This document shows, one piece after another, positions 12,525 to 24,300 of a DNA stretch of 64,000 nt. Position numbers and translations under genes: made by a program. Below the pieces are notes generated by a model. The model made no database searches and had not been told where the DNA came from. It worked only from the letters and a program-made list of their open reading frames with translations. Within the stretch, counting starts at the first letter, position 1. Each line of letters starts with the position of its first letter. This stretch comes from Phymatolithon calcareum (lineage: Eukaryota; Rhodophyta; Florideophyceae; Hapalidiales): positions 1,736,001-1,800,000 of the forward strand of contig OZ345374.1 of assembly GCA_977006965.1 (NCBI GenBank), in the 5' to 3' direction.

Positions 12525-14304
12525 TCTCTGTGAATTACAGGTTCGCAATACGTCCACGGAACTTATCGGTTTAGAGAGCGTACATAAATCGTGCTGATTG
12601 ATCCAGGAAAGCTCCGCGTCCAGCATCTGCTAAGGACATCGAAAAGATTATAGGAAGATCGGAAGTGTGTCTGTATGCATACTGTATTCCATTATGCTCG
12701 CCAATTCTGAACGTCACAATCTCCGGTTGTCGGTTTGTCTCTTCTTCTTATACAGGCTTTACGTTTGGTTAAACGAGTCAACTCTAGACGCTCGATCTCT
12801 TTTTACTTTTATTCATGTCGAACTGTAGTTTCCTGCGCTTGTTGCACTATCTGTACGTCTTCAGCAATATCTGCGACCTTTCAAGTATTGATAGTCACAC
12901 ATCTAATAACGTAAAAAACCCTTTTTACATTCACTATCACTACATAGGGACGACGACAATTTTGCTGCCGAACAAAGCCAGGTCGGATGTGCTAATTACA
13001 ATATTGTCCCTCACCATAGTTCAAACGTTGGTCAAGCCTTTTGAAAGAACCATGAACAAGAATTCAACGAAAGCGAATGATAAAACTACTTTAAAAGTCA
13101 GAAACACGATCATGCTAGGACGTAGTGTACTTCTTTCATTCATAGTTCGAAATTAATCTGCTTAATCGTTCCTCTCATTGTCCATTTAGGATGGTCTGTG
13201 AAGTGGTCTGTCCCGATTGAGTCATGATACGCATACACCGATGAACGTATGGTGGCTTAGTGTCTTGGACATGTGGTATCTCACCGATCAAATCATAAGC
13301 AGCAGAATGGTTCCAAATGACACAATCGGCAATTTCAGGCACCGGTGCGCGCCCGCAGTGTTGAGCGAACAGATGGGCGTCAAAACCTGTGCAGGTGTTC
13401 GGCAAGTATCCCGTAGTAAAATAGATAAAGAACCATAGCTTATTCGGAGCTGCAAGACCCTGAAAAAGCCATTGTCGAATGGCGTTACCATGGTATGCGC
13501 TCTGTTCTGGTCGGGCCCTACAATTTCGCAGAGGAGACCAGACAGGGAACAATGCTGTTCGACAAGCTAGATTGTCCACCTGTCTCTTTCTATTCAGATT
13601 GTAATCCTCCCTGCAGTCCCTGGCTGGAAATGTAGAAAAAAAGAAGCAGAACAGGAGTTTAAGACACTCTATCATTCGTCTTATTATCCGTTCTCTGTCG
13701 TTGCTTGTCAAACTGTGTGCGAATAAAGCTTCTGGTTTCGTCAACGTGTACCAGCGCGAAACTGTCACCGTGTTCTTGGAGCTTTGGTATCTCCGAGATA
13801 ATACAACCCTACGAAATTCTGCGCGGATTGCATTGATCTGCTCAGGGTGGAGAAAGAAGCCTGAATGCTGATTTGTGGCTCACTGGATCCACCTTCTTTA
13901 ACGCGGAGACCATTTTTCCCAGCAACTTTACTGACGGAGAAACGGCTCAGAGAAAATGTCATGTAAATTCAGTATGAACAAAATCGGCAGTTCATCCTTG
14001 CGCGGATGGCAAATTTTTAGCCATAGCACAAAACAAAAGCAGGAACGGGGCGCAGTTTTGATACTGTTTCCGATATGAGTTTGTCTGTCTCACAGCAAAT
14101 ATTTTCGAGTCATTTTTTGCGCAAGCTCAAAAAATCGCTCAAAAACAGTTGTTTGATCGTTTTCCAAACTCGGCCCTGTCTGCTGGATGCGCAAACCAAT
14201 TGGGCGGAGCAACGTTAAGCGTGTCGCCACCCTGCTCCGCTCTATCCCAAGCGTCCAACAGACCTCGCCGGCTTGGCTGACCCGACCTCCGTCACTCGCA
14301 GGGA

Positions 14305-15265
14305 ATGGGCGGTGCCTCGTCTGGGCGCGTCACGAAGAAGAGAACAAAGTCCCGCCCCGCCACTCGCGGAGCTCAATCCCAAATGCATAGGGCCTCCCGA
14401 AGCTCTAGCTCCAACACCGCGAAGGTTAACAGCATCAAAGCTATTTTTGACAAGTTCAAAGAGAAAAATGGTATGGTTCTGCGGACATCTTTGCACTTAC
14501 CCATGCAAACATAAAATTTGCGACTGTGCTTTACAGGTCACCTGCTGTGTTCTTTTTTGCTGACTTTTCTTCTCTCACTTTGTGGCTCGTACTTAGGTGA
14601 CAAGATCGGACCTGAGGGAATGCTGGAGTTCTTTAAAGCTTTGAAAGTGGACCCGTTGAACATTGTAACTCTGATTTTTGCATGGAAATTGAAGGCGAAA
14701 GTCCCTTTTGAGTTTTCGCGCGCTGAGTTTGTAGACGGATGTCTGGTGCTCAACTGCGATACAATGGACAAACTGAAGCGGACAATACGTACGTCTTGCA
14801 TGCGCTCTATGCAGCCTTTTTTGTGGATCGAACAGCGTGAACTAATCTTCATTTTTTGTATGCATCCTATCCACAGCTTCATTAGAAAGCCATCTGAAGA
14901 ATGAGTCGGACTTCAGAAAATTCTACATGTTTTCTTTTGACTACAACAAGCCGCCAGAGCAACGCAGTATGCCCCTCGATACCGCGAAGCAGCTTTTTCC
15001 GCTCATCCTGAAGGGAAGATTCACACATCTCGACCTTTGGCTTGAGTTTCTAGAGGGCCGGAAACTCGCCATCTCCCGCGATTCCTACGCCCTACTTCTT
15101 GACTTTGCGCAGACCATCACTGACGATATGTCAAATTTCGACGAAGAGAACGGCGCCTGGCCAGTGCTTTTGGATGAGTTTGTCGACTTTGCCCGCCCGA
15201 AACTTGGATTAGATATCAATATGGACAATGACGACGATGACGATGATGATGAAGACGATGAATAG
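14305..15265 (+). CDS. DCN1: DCN1-like protein (cullin neddylation E3, DCUN1 family)
   Basis: Three exons were resolved: 14305-14470, 14597-14788 and 14877-15265, with introns of 126 and 88 bases and GT..AG ends. The protein has 248 residues. The C-terminal PONY domain is clear: GPEGMLEFFKALKVDPLNIV, then LIFAWKLKAK, LDLWLEFLEGR, SYALLLDFAQTITDDMSNFDEE and GAWPVLLDEFVDFARP, the last two being family signatures. DCN1 proteins help transfer NEDD8 from UBC12 to cullins and so activate cullin-RING ubiquitin ligases. No N-terminal UBA domain is seen. The protein instead begins MGGASSGR, with Gly2 and Ser6 fitting an N-myristoylation consensus, followed by a basic Ser-rich stretch, recalling membrane-linked DCUN1D3. 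It ends in a run of Asp/Glu. The next gene (QCR6) converges, with 237 bases between stops. Confidence 0.93.
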
Positions 15266-15502
15266 AACAGAAACTACGGATAGGGAGATATCCCGAAAAA
15301 AAATGCGAACATGGATATCAAAATAGCGAGATAGACACCTTTATAGCTCTAGAACCGATCTTCGGACGACAAATGTCTCCGTAGGCGGCTTCCCAAAAGC
15401 AGTTGCTTAGCACATTCATGTGCCTCACGTCAGGCTAAACTCGGAAAAGTACGACGATTCAATTAGCGGTGCAGAAAGATGCCCATACCAATCAAGTTCA
15501 CG

Positions 15503-15909
15503 TTATTTCAGCTTCGCAAACACTTTCGGAATGGTCTACGTTCGCATAAAAGAACACATTATTGGGTGACTATGTCAGTTGACTGAGCCTCCCGAATATG
15601 CATGGCAATTTCTTCAAGAAAAAAACAATTCATGGAACTTACGCAGCCGTCAATGCACTTCCAAAAGTCCAGATATTGTCCGGAACAATGCGCCTCGCCA
15701 GTCGTATCTTTCTTAACTCGACTGATGCACGCCTCGTACTCCGTCCATTGCTGAAAATTTAAACATGCATTGAGCGATTTGAGTTAGCAAATGCCGTCAA
15801 TCGGTGATCAGAATGGAGTCGATTCGCGGTCATTGCCTACCTTCACACATTGCGGTCGACACTTTTCTTCAATCTCCGGTCGGATATCAACTGGATCGTC
15901 GTCATCCAT
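15503..15909 (-). CDS. QCR6: Cytochrome bc1 complex hinge protein (QCR6/UQCRH)
   Basis: Three exons on the minus strand: 15841-15909, 15643-15750 and 15503-15535, with introns of 90 and 107 bases and GT..AG ends in phase. The spliced product is only 69 residues. It starts MDDDDPVDIRPEIEEKCRPQ and has the twin Cys pairs of the family (EEKCRPQCVK..YEACISRV and GEAHCSGQYLDFWKCIDGC), ending IPKVFAKLK. These form the disulfide-bonded helical hairpin of the acidic hinge protein, which sits in the intermembrane space on cytochrome c1 of mitochondrial complex III. The long acidic N-terminal region of yeast QCR6 is reduced to a few Asp. No presequence is visible, as expected for a twin-Cys protein. 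The last exon is 33 bases long and is easily missed. The SRP14 gene diverges 309 bases away. Confidence 0.9.
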
Positions 15910-16218
15910 TTTGTCTTAGGGGCTCTGGATCGCTTCAAACTGGACTGCTGCCGCTGCGGGCGATGCAGGGGAAAGGAGATGCAGGAGAAGTCTTGAGGAG
16001 CAAAATTGCGTACACAAAAAGGGGTTACTATTTCTTTCATTTTTTCCAAAAGTTCTTGTTACAACTTTCGAAAAAAGAAATATTTCCCAAAATCGGCGTC
16101 AATCATGTTCACTGTAAGGCTCTCCATTCCTAATCCGCCAGGCAGGACAGACGTGAACAAGGTTCTGGTCTGCCTACCGGCCAGCTTGGATTGCGGCTGC
16201 GGCAGATTGCGTATCATC

Positions 16219-16827
16219 ATGGTGTACATTGACCAAAATGCCTTTATATCGGAGCTATCAAAGCTCTACACTAAGAGGTATGGCTTCTATAATTGGCGTT
16301 TTCGAGCTTGCGATGTAGCTCTAGCATTGCCAAATCTGACTTTTGTCTTTAATTGTTCCGTTGTCGCGCACTCGCAGGAAAACTGGTGGTTCTGTGTGGA
16401 TTACGATGAAGCGAGTGACACGACCAATCGTGACAGGACGCAAAAAGCTCGATGTATGCATCTCATAATCCGTTCTCCGCTGTTCCATCGCGTTTTTCTC
16501 GTGAACTGGTCTAACTTTTTCTGTTAAACTGGTACGACACAGGATATCGGCCCGGTGTGTCTCGTGCGCGCTGGAGATGGCAAGAAGAAACTGCAGTGCG
16601 TGGTGCCGATGGGAGACCATGTAAGTATGCGGGCTCAGCGCGGGCGAACGAGGAAGCCGACATGAGCATTCATGATTGCTGACATGATGCGAGAACGAGG
16701 AATTCTTGACCGCGATAATTTTTCACAGTTGCGATTCCACATGGACCTCTTCACGGTTATTAAAGCGAACACGGAGGCCCTAAAGAAGCCAAAGCGCACG
16801 CGAACGAAGAAGAGCAAGGCGGCATGA
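16219..16827 (+). CDS. SRP14: Signal recognition particle 14 kDa subunit
   Basis: Four exons: 16219-16277, 16378-16453, 16543-16620 and 16729-16827, with introns of 100, 89 and 108 bases, all GT..AG and in phase. The product has 103 residues. The order of family elements is complete: an N-terminal helix (DQNAFISELSKLYTKR), a strand GGSVWITMKRVTR, then KKLD, LVRAGDGKKKLQCVV, and a terminal helix FHMDLFTVIKANTEALKK with a basic tail (RTRTKKSKAA). SRP14 pairs with SRP9 on the Alu domain of SRP RNA and delays elongation while the ribosome is brought to the ER membrane. The ATG at 16219 is chosen because it matches the family N-terminus; the frame is open further upstream. The promoter is probably shared with the divergent QCR6 gene. 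Confidence 0.93.
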
Positions 16828-17440
16828 AGACGTCTAGAAAAGGAACAGAGAATTTTTATACCGCGAGTGTGCACGTTTTGGAGATGAACATCGCTCTAAA
16901 TCGTCGACATCGACTAATCAAGTGAACATCAACAAACGCAATCAATAAGTTTATCAGATTATTATGAGAAATCAAGTTCGATTGATGATGTGCCAATTAA
17001 TCAGATATAAAGAACATCATAATGGTTGCAACTTCGCTGTTCTTAAAACGTGTACACGTTTCGCAAGCGGCATATGTACACGTGTAAGTACATCGCACTG
17101 AACACGTGGGCTTCCCTGAAGCATGTGTCAATTTAAGTTGACACAAGCCCGAACTGTTGGGACCAGTCGAACAAATTTTGGACGGCGCGGAATTCGAAGG
17201 AAGTCCATCCCCGGAGCAAAGCACAGCCACTGACCCGCAAAAGCGTGTGCGGCTGCTGCAGCCAGAGCACTACTATATGTTGTAACTCGATGGGATTCCT
17301 TTTTCCCTGGGGTCATACTCCTATATGCCATGCAGGACTGGTTTAGAATTCATCGACATGCTGGCAACGCCGGAGAGTATGGGGAGTCCCCATACTCTCC
17401 GGCTTTGCGAAAATATCGATGAATTGCCGGTCCCCATTGG
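16828..17440. other. Intergenic with hairpins
   Basis: Between SRP14 and the amine oxidase fragment there is no defended gene. A hairpin with 8-base arms (TGTGTCAA/TTGACACA) lies at 17124-17145. The right part contains the two strong palindromes described separately. Confidence 0.45.
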
Positions 17441-17450
17441 GGACCGGCAA
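17369..17450. repeat. Pair of near-loopless palindromes
   Basis: The first palindrome, 17369-17403, has exact 17-base arms (GCCGGAGAGTATGGGGA and its complement) around one base. The second, 17424-17450, has exact 13-base arms (TTGCCGGTCCCCA and its complement) around one base. An outer inverted pair AATTCATCGA/TCGATGAATT (17347-17356 and 17416-17425) encloses the first. The block abuts the truncated end of the amine oxidase fragment. Confidence 0.85.
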
Positions 17451-17847
17451 GCGCATTATGTTTTTCGGAGGTGAGCACACTAGTGCCTTCGATTGGCAGT
17501 GCGTGCATGGAGCCTATGAATCGGGCCTCGCGGCGGCGCAAGGCGTGCTCGCTGAAGCTGGGCTTGTGCCAACGGGAATTAAGCCGTTCGACTTGGACAA
17601 GAATATCAGTGCTGCGCCGCTGGAAGGAACTTCGCGAGCTCGAAGGCGCAAACGTGGAAAGAATGTGGGTGTAGCGAAAGCTGTCGAGTATAGGTCGGTG
17701 AGCGCAGACCGCATGCGGACAATAGCTCGACATTTTGCGCAATCGCCTGGTCACTTTTTCGACGTTTTGGACGACATGGTACATCGGCTTCGCGAGGAAG
17801 ATGAGCAGGACAGTGTTATGCCCAGGATTGCGGAAGCTGCAACATAG
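17441..17847 (+). pseudogene. C-terminal fragment of an FAD amine oxidase (polyamine oxidase/LSD1 family)
   Basis: The frame carries the last conserved block of flavin amine oxidases, RIMFFGGEHTSAFDWQCVHG followed by AYESGLAAAQGVL. In whole enzymes (about 450-850 residues) this GEHTS..HGA..SG stretch is the FAD-binding C-terminal motif. About 95 further residues follow: a basic linker (RARRRKRGK) and an acidic helical tail (MVHRLREEDEQ). The dinucleotide-binding N-terminus and substrate domain are absent, and the sequence immediately upstream is the palindrome pair rather than an exon. I therefore read it as a truncated copy. A distant upstream exon cannot be excluded but none was found within 600 bases. 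Confidence 0.6.
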
Positions 17848-20183
17848 GCCGACCGGAAGTTTCATGCCATGATTTGGCTGAAGCGAGGTTCTTAAGGCTG
17901 CGACACCACGCAACTATGCCGGGCGACCAGGAATACAATACAAGGTCGACATGCGGCGCAGAGGGGACCCTATTCGTGGGATCCGCCCAGGTGACCTCAC
18001 TCAGCTCATTGATCTTCCCAGTGCATGCGGGGATAGTTTCGTAATGCACAATGTGGGGAACATGCCCTGAAATGTTCGCCCAAGCATCGATTGAACAGTT
18101 TCTTGACCGTGATGTGAACAGTAGGATAAACTTCTTCTCTCGATCCGTGACAGGCACCGCTCATATGACGCAAACTCACAGTTCATACGGATACCATGCG
18201 GGCATCGTCCACGACCTGTAGCGATTTCAAGAAACCCTAGAACTTCAAAATTACCCCGCGCATTTCATGCGGTTTGAGAAACTCGGGGTTACGCATACGG
18301 ATAAGCATTTGAACCAAGCAGGCGTCCCCATTCCGGATGGAACACTCTCCGCCATCGCTGGGTGACACGAGGCTTGTGCTGTGGATCGGAAGACATCCTT
18401 GTTGATGCGAGATCAATCCTGACAAGCATGGAAGGCCGAACATTTACAGATGAGCGCGAGGATGCACAGCTTTCGAGAAGCCGAGTTGCACGTCTGAAAT
18501 CGCAGGCATGCTTACATGCTACCAGAAGGTCCCCGCTGTCACGCGACGTCAGAGGGAAACCGCCTCTCGATCGCACTGCGCGGAAGCACCGGCATGCCAT
18601 GCGGCCTCTGTCCAGCTGCTTATGATAAAGCTACTGCGAGGCCTACGCCGAACGTAGTTTGGCGTTCGAATGTAGCCTGTGTACTGCCGTAGGTGCTGTC
18701 GAGGAGATGGACGGCTTGGTACTGACGTAAGTTACGCGATGAAAAACAAGGCCGACGCTATTGATGTCGTCATCAATGCTACGGCGGAGGAAATGGCATT
18801 TGTGGAAAGCGTAATTGCGAGTGACACTGCGCTTTGGGGCGTAAAAATCATCCCTTCGTCGATTCGTCCATGATGCTCACGGACGTCTCCATAAGTGACG
18901 TGCAGCTCGGTCGAATGAATCGCGCAGGGCAATTAGCAAGTGCCCAAAATTGATCCAGTTCGGCAGGATCTTAGTGGCCCCCTAGATGTGTAGAAGTGAT
19001 CAAACATCCTGCATGCAGTAGAGAATGAAAAAAACGCGTTCATGGAAAAACTTTTTCGGCAGGCACAGAGCTTGGCGCCAACCAATATATGTGCCTTTCG
19101 GAAAAGAGGTGCATTCCTTTGCTACAGAGGAAGGCAAAGCAAGGAACTCTGAAGCCCTGTCGAACTATGCGGCTTTGTCATCAGATGACGAGGACAAGTT
19201 TACTGAATTAGTTTTCCAAATGTATTTCAAAACTGTTGCACGGAAGAGTAACGGATGCGTACAAGATGTGAAACACAGGGGCCGTAAGGTCGATGGGTGA
19301 ATTCCATGTTCTGCCCGACGACGCGTCCCAGAAATGCCGCGTGAAGTATGCAAAGTTCAGCGCAGTATACGGCCAATGTAGATCACCATCCGGCAACACG
19401 CAAGGCCGTTGCCGCCGCAGGCCCGAAAACCGAACCCACTGCGCGAGGAAGGCCCTCGTGTGCAGCTTCAGCCCGCCCTTTTCGGGTCCATATGGAGTGT
19501 GAAACCGCGCCCTGTACTGTAGTGTATATGTTTGCAGGGGATAGCAAATTTACAAGAGTGGCTACGTGTACTGTACGGTTTGCGAGTGCTGTAAGGGTGA
19601 CGTAAGCTTGTAGTGCATTTGCGCGGTAGCGCGTGACGAAACGCGTCATTTTCACGATATAATTTATGGTAATTTATGTTTCAAAATAGTCAAACGCGTG
19701 CCATGCCCTGCTGGCAGCGCCGTGCGCAATCTCCGCGTTATGTCTGCGAAGCATTCCAGTTCCACTGTGCTCCCCAGTCCAACAGTTAGCACCGTGCCAA
19801 CTGGCCACTGTTCCAACTCAGAGCGAACCAGCGCTAGCGTTTTCCGCTTGATCAGCCTCTTCCACACCCAACTGCGCCAATTGTTCCAGTTCAAACACAC
19901 ACGATCGTCGAGTAGAAGACTACTACTCCTGTTCGTCCGCCAATTCCCCGAATTAGCCGTATCCCGCTCACTTGCACACACACCATATCGGTCACATCGA
20001 CTCGACCTTCCCCGTCGTACACGACCGGCAACACCTCATCGTCCCCGCTCCTCCGCTGCGCCCACTATCTTCCCCACCGCCCCGTCTTCCGTTCATACCT
20101 GGGCCACTGCGGGACACTCTTCGATATCTCGCCCGTTACCCTGTGTTCCTGCCCAGGTTGCGTGCGCCAGTTATCCGACCAAG
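17848..20183. other. Gene-free tract
   Basis: Many short frames exist on both strands, the best being 19025-19300 (+, 91 codons), but none shows a motif, repeat structure or family resemblance. The tract is probably decayed mobile DNA plus the upstream region of the zinc-finger gene. Confidence 0.4.
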
Positions 20184-20190
20184 TATAAAG
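20184..20190 (+). promoter_or_regulatory. Possible TATA box of the zinc-finger gene
   Basis: TATAAAG lies 169 bases upstream of the chosen ATG at 20359. It is surrounded by GC-rich sequence, which makes it stand out. It supports a transcript starting near 20215 and therefore the shorter protein model. Confidence 0.3.
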
Positions 20191-20358
20191 GACACTCGCG
20201 CCGCATTTATCTGCCACGCTTTCCACATCTGCTGCTACTGGGCGGCATTTGAGAGTGCAGTGTGCGCGGCCGCGGTGGCTCTTCAGGGCACCGCGGCGGC
20301 GACGGCGGGGGACGCCTTTCACCCCCCGCCCATCCTCCTCCGGTCATGCGCTCTGCAA

Positions 20359-21369
20359 ATGGCAGATCCGCACACACAGCGCGAGTTCCGCAATCGCGAG
20401 TTTCGCACATTTCTCGCCGCACGTGCAGGTCGTCCACGTCCGTCGGTTCATTCAATCCCTCCACCACCTTTAAATCGCTCTGGCACGCTCTATCTTCCGC
20501 CGCTGTCACAACAATTGCCGCAGATTATGCCACAATCCATGTTGGGGCAGCAGACATTGACATTAGGACAACAGCCGCAACTCCCGCAATTAGGAATGCA
20601 AGCGAGTATAGGGAGCCATATACCGCTCGTTTCTATGGGCTTCACTCCGCCGGCTCCTGAGCCGCCGTTCGCTGCGCAAGGTAGTGCCGATAGCCCGACA
20701 CGCAAACGCACACTCGAAGAAGAGGAGCGCGAAATCGAACTGCGCGCACTGCAGAAACGTCCACGCACTGCCCCACCACCACACTTCTTGGAAACGAGCC
20801 CGACAAACGTCGCCAATATCGTCGGTCGCGCGCCAGTGACTTCTCCAGGTGCCCCTTTTTTCCCGTCGGCTGGCCCCTCTGCGCGACCGCCACATGCGCC
20901 CCGCGACGACTCAAGCGTCTACTCTGCGCACCCTCGTTTCGAGTGTCCAATGTGCGGCGCGAGCGTTACCCCCAGGCGCGATGGAGAACCCCAAACACAA
21001 TGGACATGCCCCCAATGCGGCTATTTTTCCCACCAACAGCCCAATGTGGACGATTCTCTCCGACCTTTTCACTGTAGCCTCTGCACCATGTCATTCGGCC
21101 GCAAAGGAGTGTTGAAAAAGCATGTACAGATGGTGCACGAGCATCAACGAAAGTTCGAATGCGATCGATGTCCCCTTTCATTCGGGTTGAAATCCGATCT
21201 GAAACGACATACACAGAGCGTGCATTTAAAAGTAAGACCTTTTGCATGTCCTGTGTGTTCGGCGTCGTTTGGAAGACGATCGGATCTCAAGCGACATACT
21301 CACTCGCTGCACCCGGAAGCCCCGGGAAATCCCTCCGGCAAGCCAGATGCACCGCCTCCGGGCCCGTAA
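20359..21369 (+). CDS. C2H2 zinc-finger protein
   Basis: An intronless frame encodes 336 residues from the ATG at 20359 (CAAATGG context). The frame is open upstream to 19972, but a TATA-like box at 20184 argues for the shorter form. Residues 1-190 are low complexity, rich in Pro, Gln, Ser and Leu, with a basic acidic patch (KRTLEEEEREIELRALQKRP) that may be a short helix. A zinc-ribbon-like pair FECPMCG..WTCPQCGY lies near residues 195-225. Three C2H2 fingers follow near 235-315: FHCSLC..KKHVQMVH, FECDRC..KRHTQSVH and FACPVC..KRHTHSLH, joined by short linkers. This is the architecture of a sequence-specific nuclear DNA-binding protein. Target and role are unknown. The end is Pro/Gly-rich. 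Confidence 0.82.
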   Translation: MADPHTQREFRNREFRTFLAARAGRPRPSVHSIPPPPLNRSGTLYLPPLSQQLPQIMPQSMLGQQTLTLGQQPQLPQLGMQASIGSHIPLVSMGFTPPAPEPPFAAQGSADSPTRKRTLEEEEREIELRALQKRPRTAPPPHFLETSPTNVANIVGRAPVTSPGAPFFPSAGPSARPPHAPRDDSSVYSAHPRFECPMCGASVTPRRDGEPQTQWTCPQCGYFSHQQPNVDDSLRPFHCSLCTMSFGRKGVLKKHVQMVHEHQRKFECDRCPLSFGLKSDLKRHTQSVHLKVRPFACPVCSASFGRRSDLKRHTHSLHPEAPGNPSGKPDAPPPGP

Positions 21370-23324
21370 ACATGTGAAGGCGTGAGAAGGCTCGACCCGT
21401 CGCCTTCCGCGTGTGTAATTATGGTTCAATGTATGACCAGCATAGCTGTGCACTCGAACTATTTTCATGGTTGCCGCCGCGATTGCCTTTTCCGTCCATA
21501 CAGCCCGCCCCGGTGCATGTGAACTATATTTATCTAATAAAAGGGCAATACGAACAGTCCAAGGTTTTTCGGCTATGTAAATTGCGCAAGGGATCAGTCA
21601 GGAGGATTGGAGGCCAACCAGTTGTATGTTCCAATGTACTCAAAAAGTATAGGTCCTCTCTTTCAGACCGATGATTCCATATCTCTTTTCTGCAACAGTT
21701 TCCATTATGGAGGAGAAGAAATTAGTGCCCACTTGTCGTAGACCGTAGAGCCTGCAGTTCGATCTCACTGTGTAAACAATGAATTGTTAAATTCCTCGCC
21801 TTCAATATTATTCCTTCCACAGACAGAGGTGCTTCATTTGACGAGTTCCCATCATCAAAATGATAAACAGAGTCGCCAGTCGCAGTTCTCAACAGAACGC
21901 AATTCAGACTGAAAGATTAACCTTCTTACATGTCCCATCATTTACACCATAGTGTTGACGATGATCCCAGAGCTCTCAAAATGAGCAAGCTATTTCTCCT
22001 TTTTGATGTCTTATCCTAAGTATGCAGAAGAAACAAATTCGGGCATCCCGCGTTTCATAGGATCCATTTCGCTCAGAATCTTTCATTGGAATTCTGATCC
22101 GTGAAATGTGCCGCCCTCGGAAGTGCGCAAGTGTGTGCGCGAGGAAGGGGTGAAAAAAGGTATTAACCCGACTAGTACGTTACACGGAACAGGAAAGACC
22201 TTAGTGCCACGTGCTACCATCCTTGATATTGATGATCCGTCGCGGCCGCCGCACAACTGTAAACACTGCATCTCCTCTTGTTGGCGCGATTACACCGGTC
22301 TGCTCGTGAGACTGCTGCTACACCACTGCCAGTGAACTGTGCTCCAGATCATCTGGAGCGCAGATGTCGTGTGTACATCCAACAAGCGCTGCCAGTGCGT
22401 CAGCGAACACTGCAACTAATCCGAATGGGTAAGACAGGGAAATTACACTACTGGGGCGACGTCAAACGATGGTCTAAGATGAAGCCAGCATTGTGCCACT
22501 TTAGAGACAAAATGATTGGCAACGGTTTGGCGTACGCCACAAAATGATCGTGGCTGTGCCGCTCTTTAGTCACTTCATTGATTTCAAGAGTTTAGCAGGA
22601 AAGTGCTTATGAAGGCGATCGCCACTTTGGACAAGTCTGATTGGCGGATATTTTTCCTTGTGAAGCGAGCAAGTGGCAGCGACACAAGTTCCGCTGGACG
22701 GTCGTGACGAACGAGGATGTGGATTGGTTTGTAGCTGCTTCATACTAGCAGATGTTTAGCTGGACGCGTGCAAACACGTGAGCATCAATGAGGCCCATTG
22801 GGTTGTGGCAATGTTCCCCGCGAGGGTTGACTCGAAGTGAGCTTCTGTGCAATATCATGCTTTGGGCGTTCCATTGCTGGTCTTCAAGTAGCACACAACC
22901 AAGGGGCGTGTTGCTCTTTACTGAGAACTAAAACTCTCCGTACTTTTATGTCGATCGTGACGTTTGTTTTCTTTTATTTCATTCGCCATTGCAGAAAGCA
23001 GGTCAGCACCTGAAGATGCTCTAGTGGACTCCCTCTCTTTTTCCGAAACCTACGTTTCAACGGCTTTTCCATTGGCTTGGCCACATGAGGGCATGTCTCG
23101 CAGACTAGGTCATCTCTGTTGTGAGCACGATGAAGGACTGCAGCGAGAGGACGCCAGTCCACTTCGATCTGACTGAGGATCACCTCGGTGCCTCTTTGGG
23201 AGGTATTCAGCTCGTCGGGAAAAGACGAGATGCTGTCGAGTTGCATCAAGATTAACCGATTGACTTTGATTGAGCCTCCTCATCTTTCGCGGAATAGCTA
23301 GATGAGCCCGCAGTCTTTTAGTTA
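21370..23324. other. Gene-free tract
   Basis: No protein family, RNA gene or clear repeat was recognised. Frames at 22108-22547 (+) are short and broken. The right end passes into LINE-derived sequence, whose 5' boundary I could not place. Confidence 0.4.
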
Positions 23325-24300
23325 TTGTATTGCACTGTACTATGGGTCGTATCATTGCTACTACGCATGGTGACGTGGGTGATACACCTTCAGAAACAGG
23401 ATGACACGGCCATAGCAAGAGTTCGAAATGCTGCAGGATGCATACATAAGCTTCGAGAGCTTGGAGTGAATGTTCGAGGATTCAAACCGGAGACATGCAT
23501 CAGGATCTTTAAGTCGCTAATTATCCCGAAATGGGAGTATGCGTTACACGTTACTCCAATGACAAATTGATTGCTCTCGGCAATCGAGTCGGCAGAGGGC
23601 TTAAAGCCTTGTTCTACAAGAATGTTTTTGGAAAATATGCCGAACACCGCAGGGACCGAATGCGAGTTCTGTGCCGACTGGGACCACCAAAGATGAGGAT
23701 ACGACATCAAGCAGAAAGGTTTGCATTAAGCCTGGTGAGGCACAAAAAGCGCCTTGAAGAAACAGAAGAGTACTTTGGAAGAGATGAGGACATAATGGAA
23801 GCAATGAAGGATATTGAATATCTCAAGATTTATGAAGACTTGCGACAAGCCCCTCAGAAAGCCCAGGAGGGATCCGTCACGAAGAAGAGGAGGAGAGAAG
23901 AAACAACAAAGGTATGGGAAAAGGAAAAAGAAGGCAGATCAATGAAGATTCCTATTGAAGGGAAGCTACCAGGGATCATTTACATAGGAGAAAGAACAAC
24001 ACGTTTAAGGTGCTTAAGGTTGACATTCAACCGAGCACCTCTTTGGAGAAAATCAGCATTGGGGGCCTACTGTGGGATTACCGCGGTGATCGAACTAGTC
24101 GACGTACAACGTACTCTAGCGTCGTCGAAAATGAGTACAGAAATTGAGTTTCAGTGCAAGAGACTCACAGGAGCTCTTGTTGGGAGAGAATTACGAATCT
24201 AGAACGTTTTGAGTAGCCAGAGGACTTTAGCTTAGAGATTATCGCAAGAGCTGCCCCATTACTCCAAGGTGAGGCTTTGGGAGCTCTCAAAATAAAATCA
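23325..24300 (+). pseudogene. LINE (non-LTR retrotransposon) 3' fragment, copy L1
   Basis: Two frames overlap: 23325-23570, ending with ETCIRIFKSLIIPKWEYALH, and 23531-24202, starting near NDKLIALGNRVGRGLKALFY. Together they match the region after the reverse transcriptase palm domain in the copies at 47.4/52.2 kb and 61 kb, including KxCIxIxKxL, xYAxH, xxFGxxxxxRxxRxRxLCR and a distal LPxIxxxxxxxRxLxLxxxR block. A frameshift near 23565-23575 separates the two frames, and no catalytic FADD motif is present, so the copy is dead. The 3' end passes through an A-rich stretch near 24285-24295. It is the most diverged LINE copy here. Confidence 0.7.

Larger units (their letters stand above)
11408..14304. 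other. Gene-free tract with repeats
   Basis: No conserved gene is visible. A minus-strand frame at 13175-13768 is open for 197 codons but begins with GTG, lacks any motif and has competing frames on the other strand, so I leave it uncalled. The tract holds a perfect palindrome (11895-11952) and an imperfect direct duplication (12300-12524), listed separately. The promoter of the DCN1-like gene must lie at the right end. Confidence 0.45.

Noticed and set aside
13175-13768. A 197-codon minus-strand ORF as a gene
   Set aside because: It begins with GTG, has no motif, and overlaps open frames on the opposite strand. Nothing supports it beyond length.
19972-20358. An extra 129 residues at the N-terminus of the zinc-finger protein
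   Set aside because: The frame is open, but the sequence is low-complexity GC-rich translation without family features, and it contains a TATA-like box at 20184.
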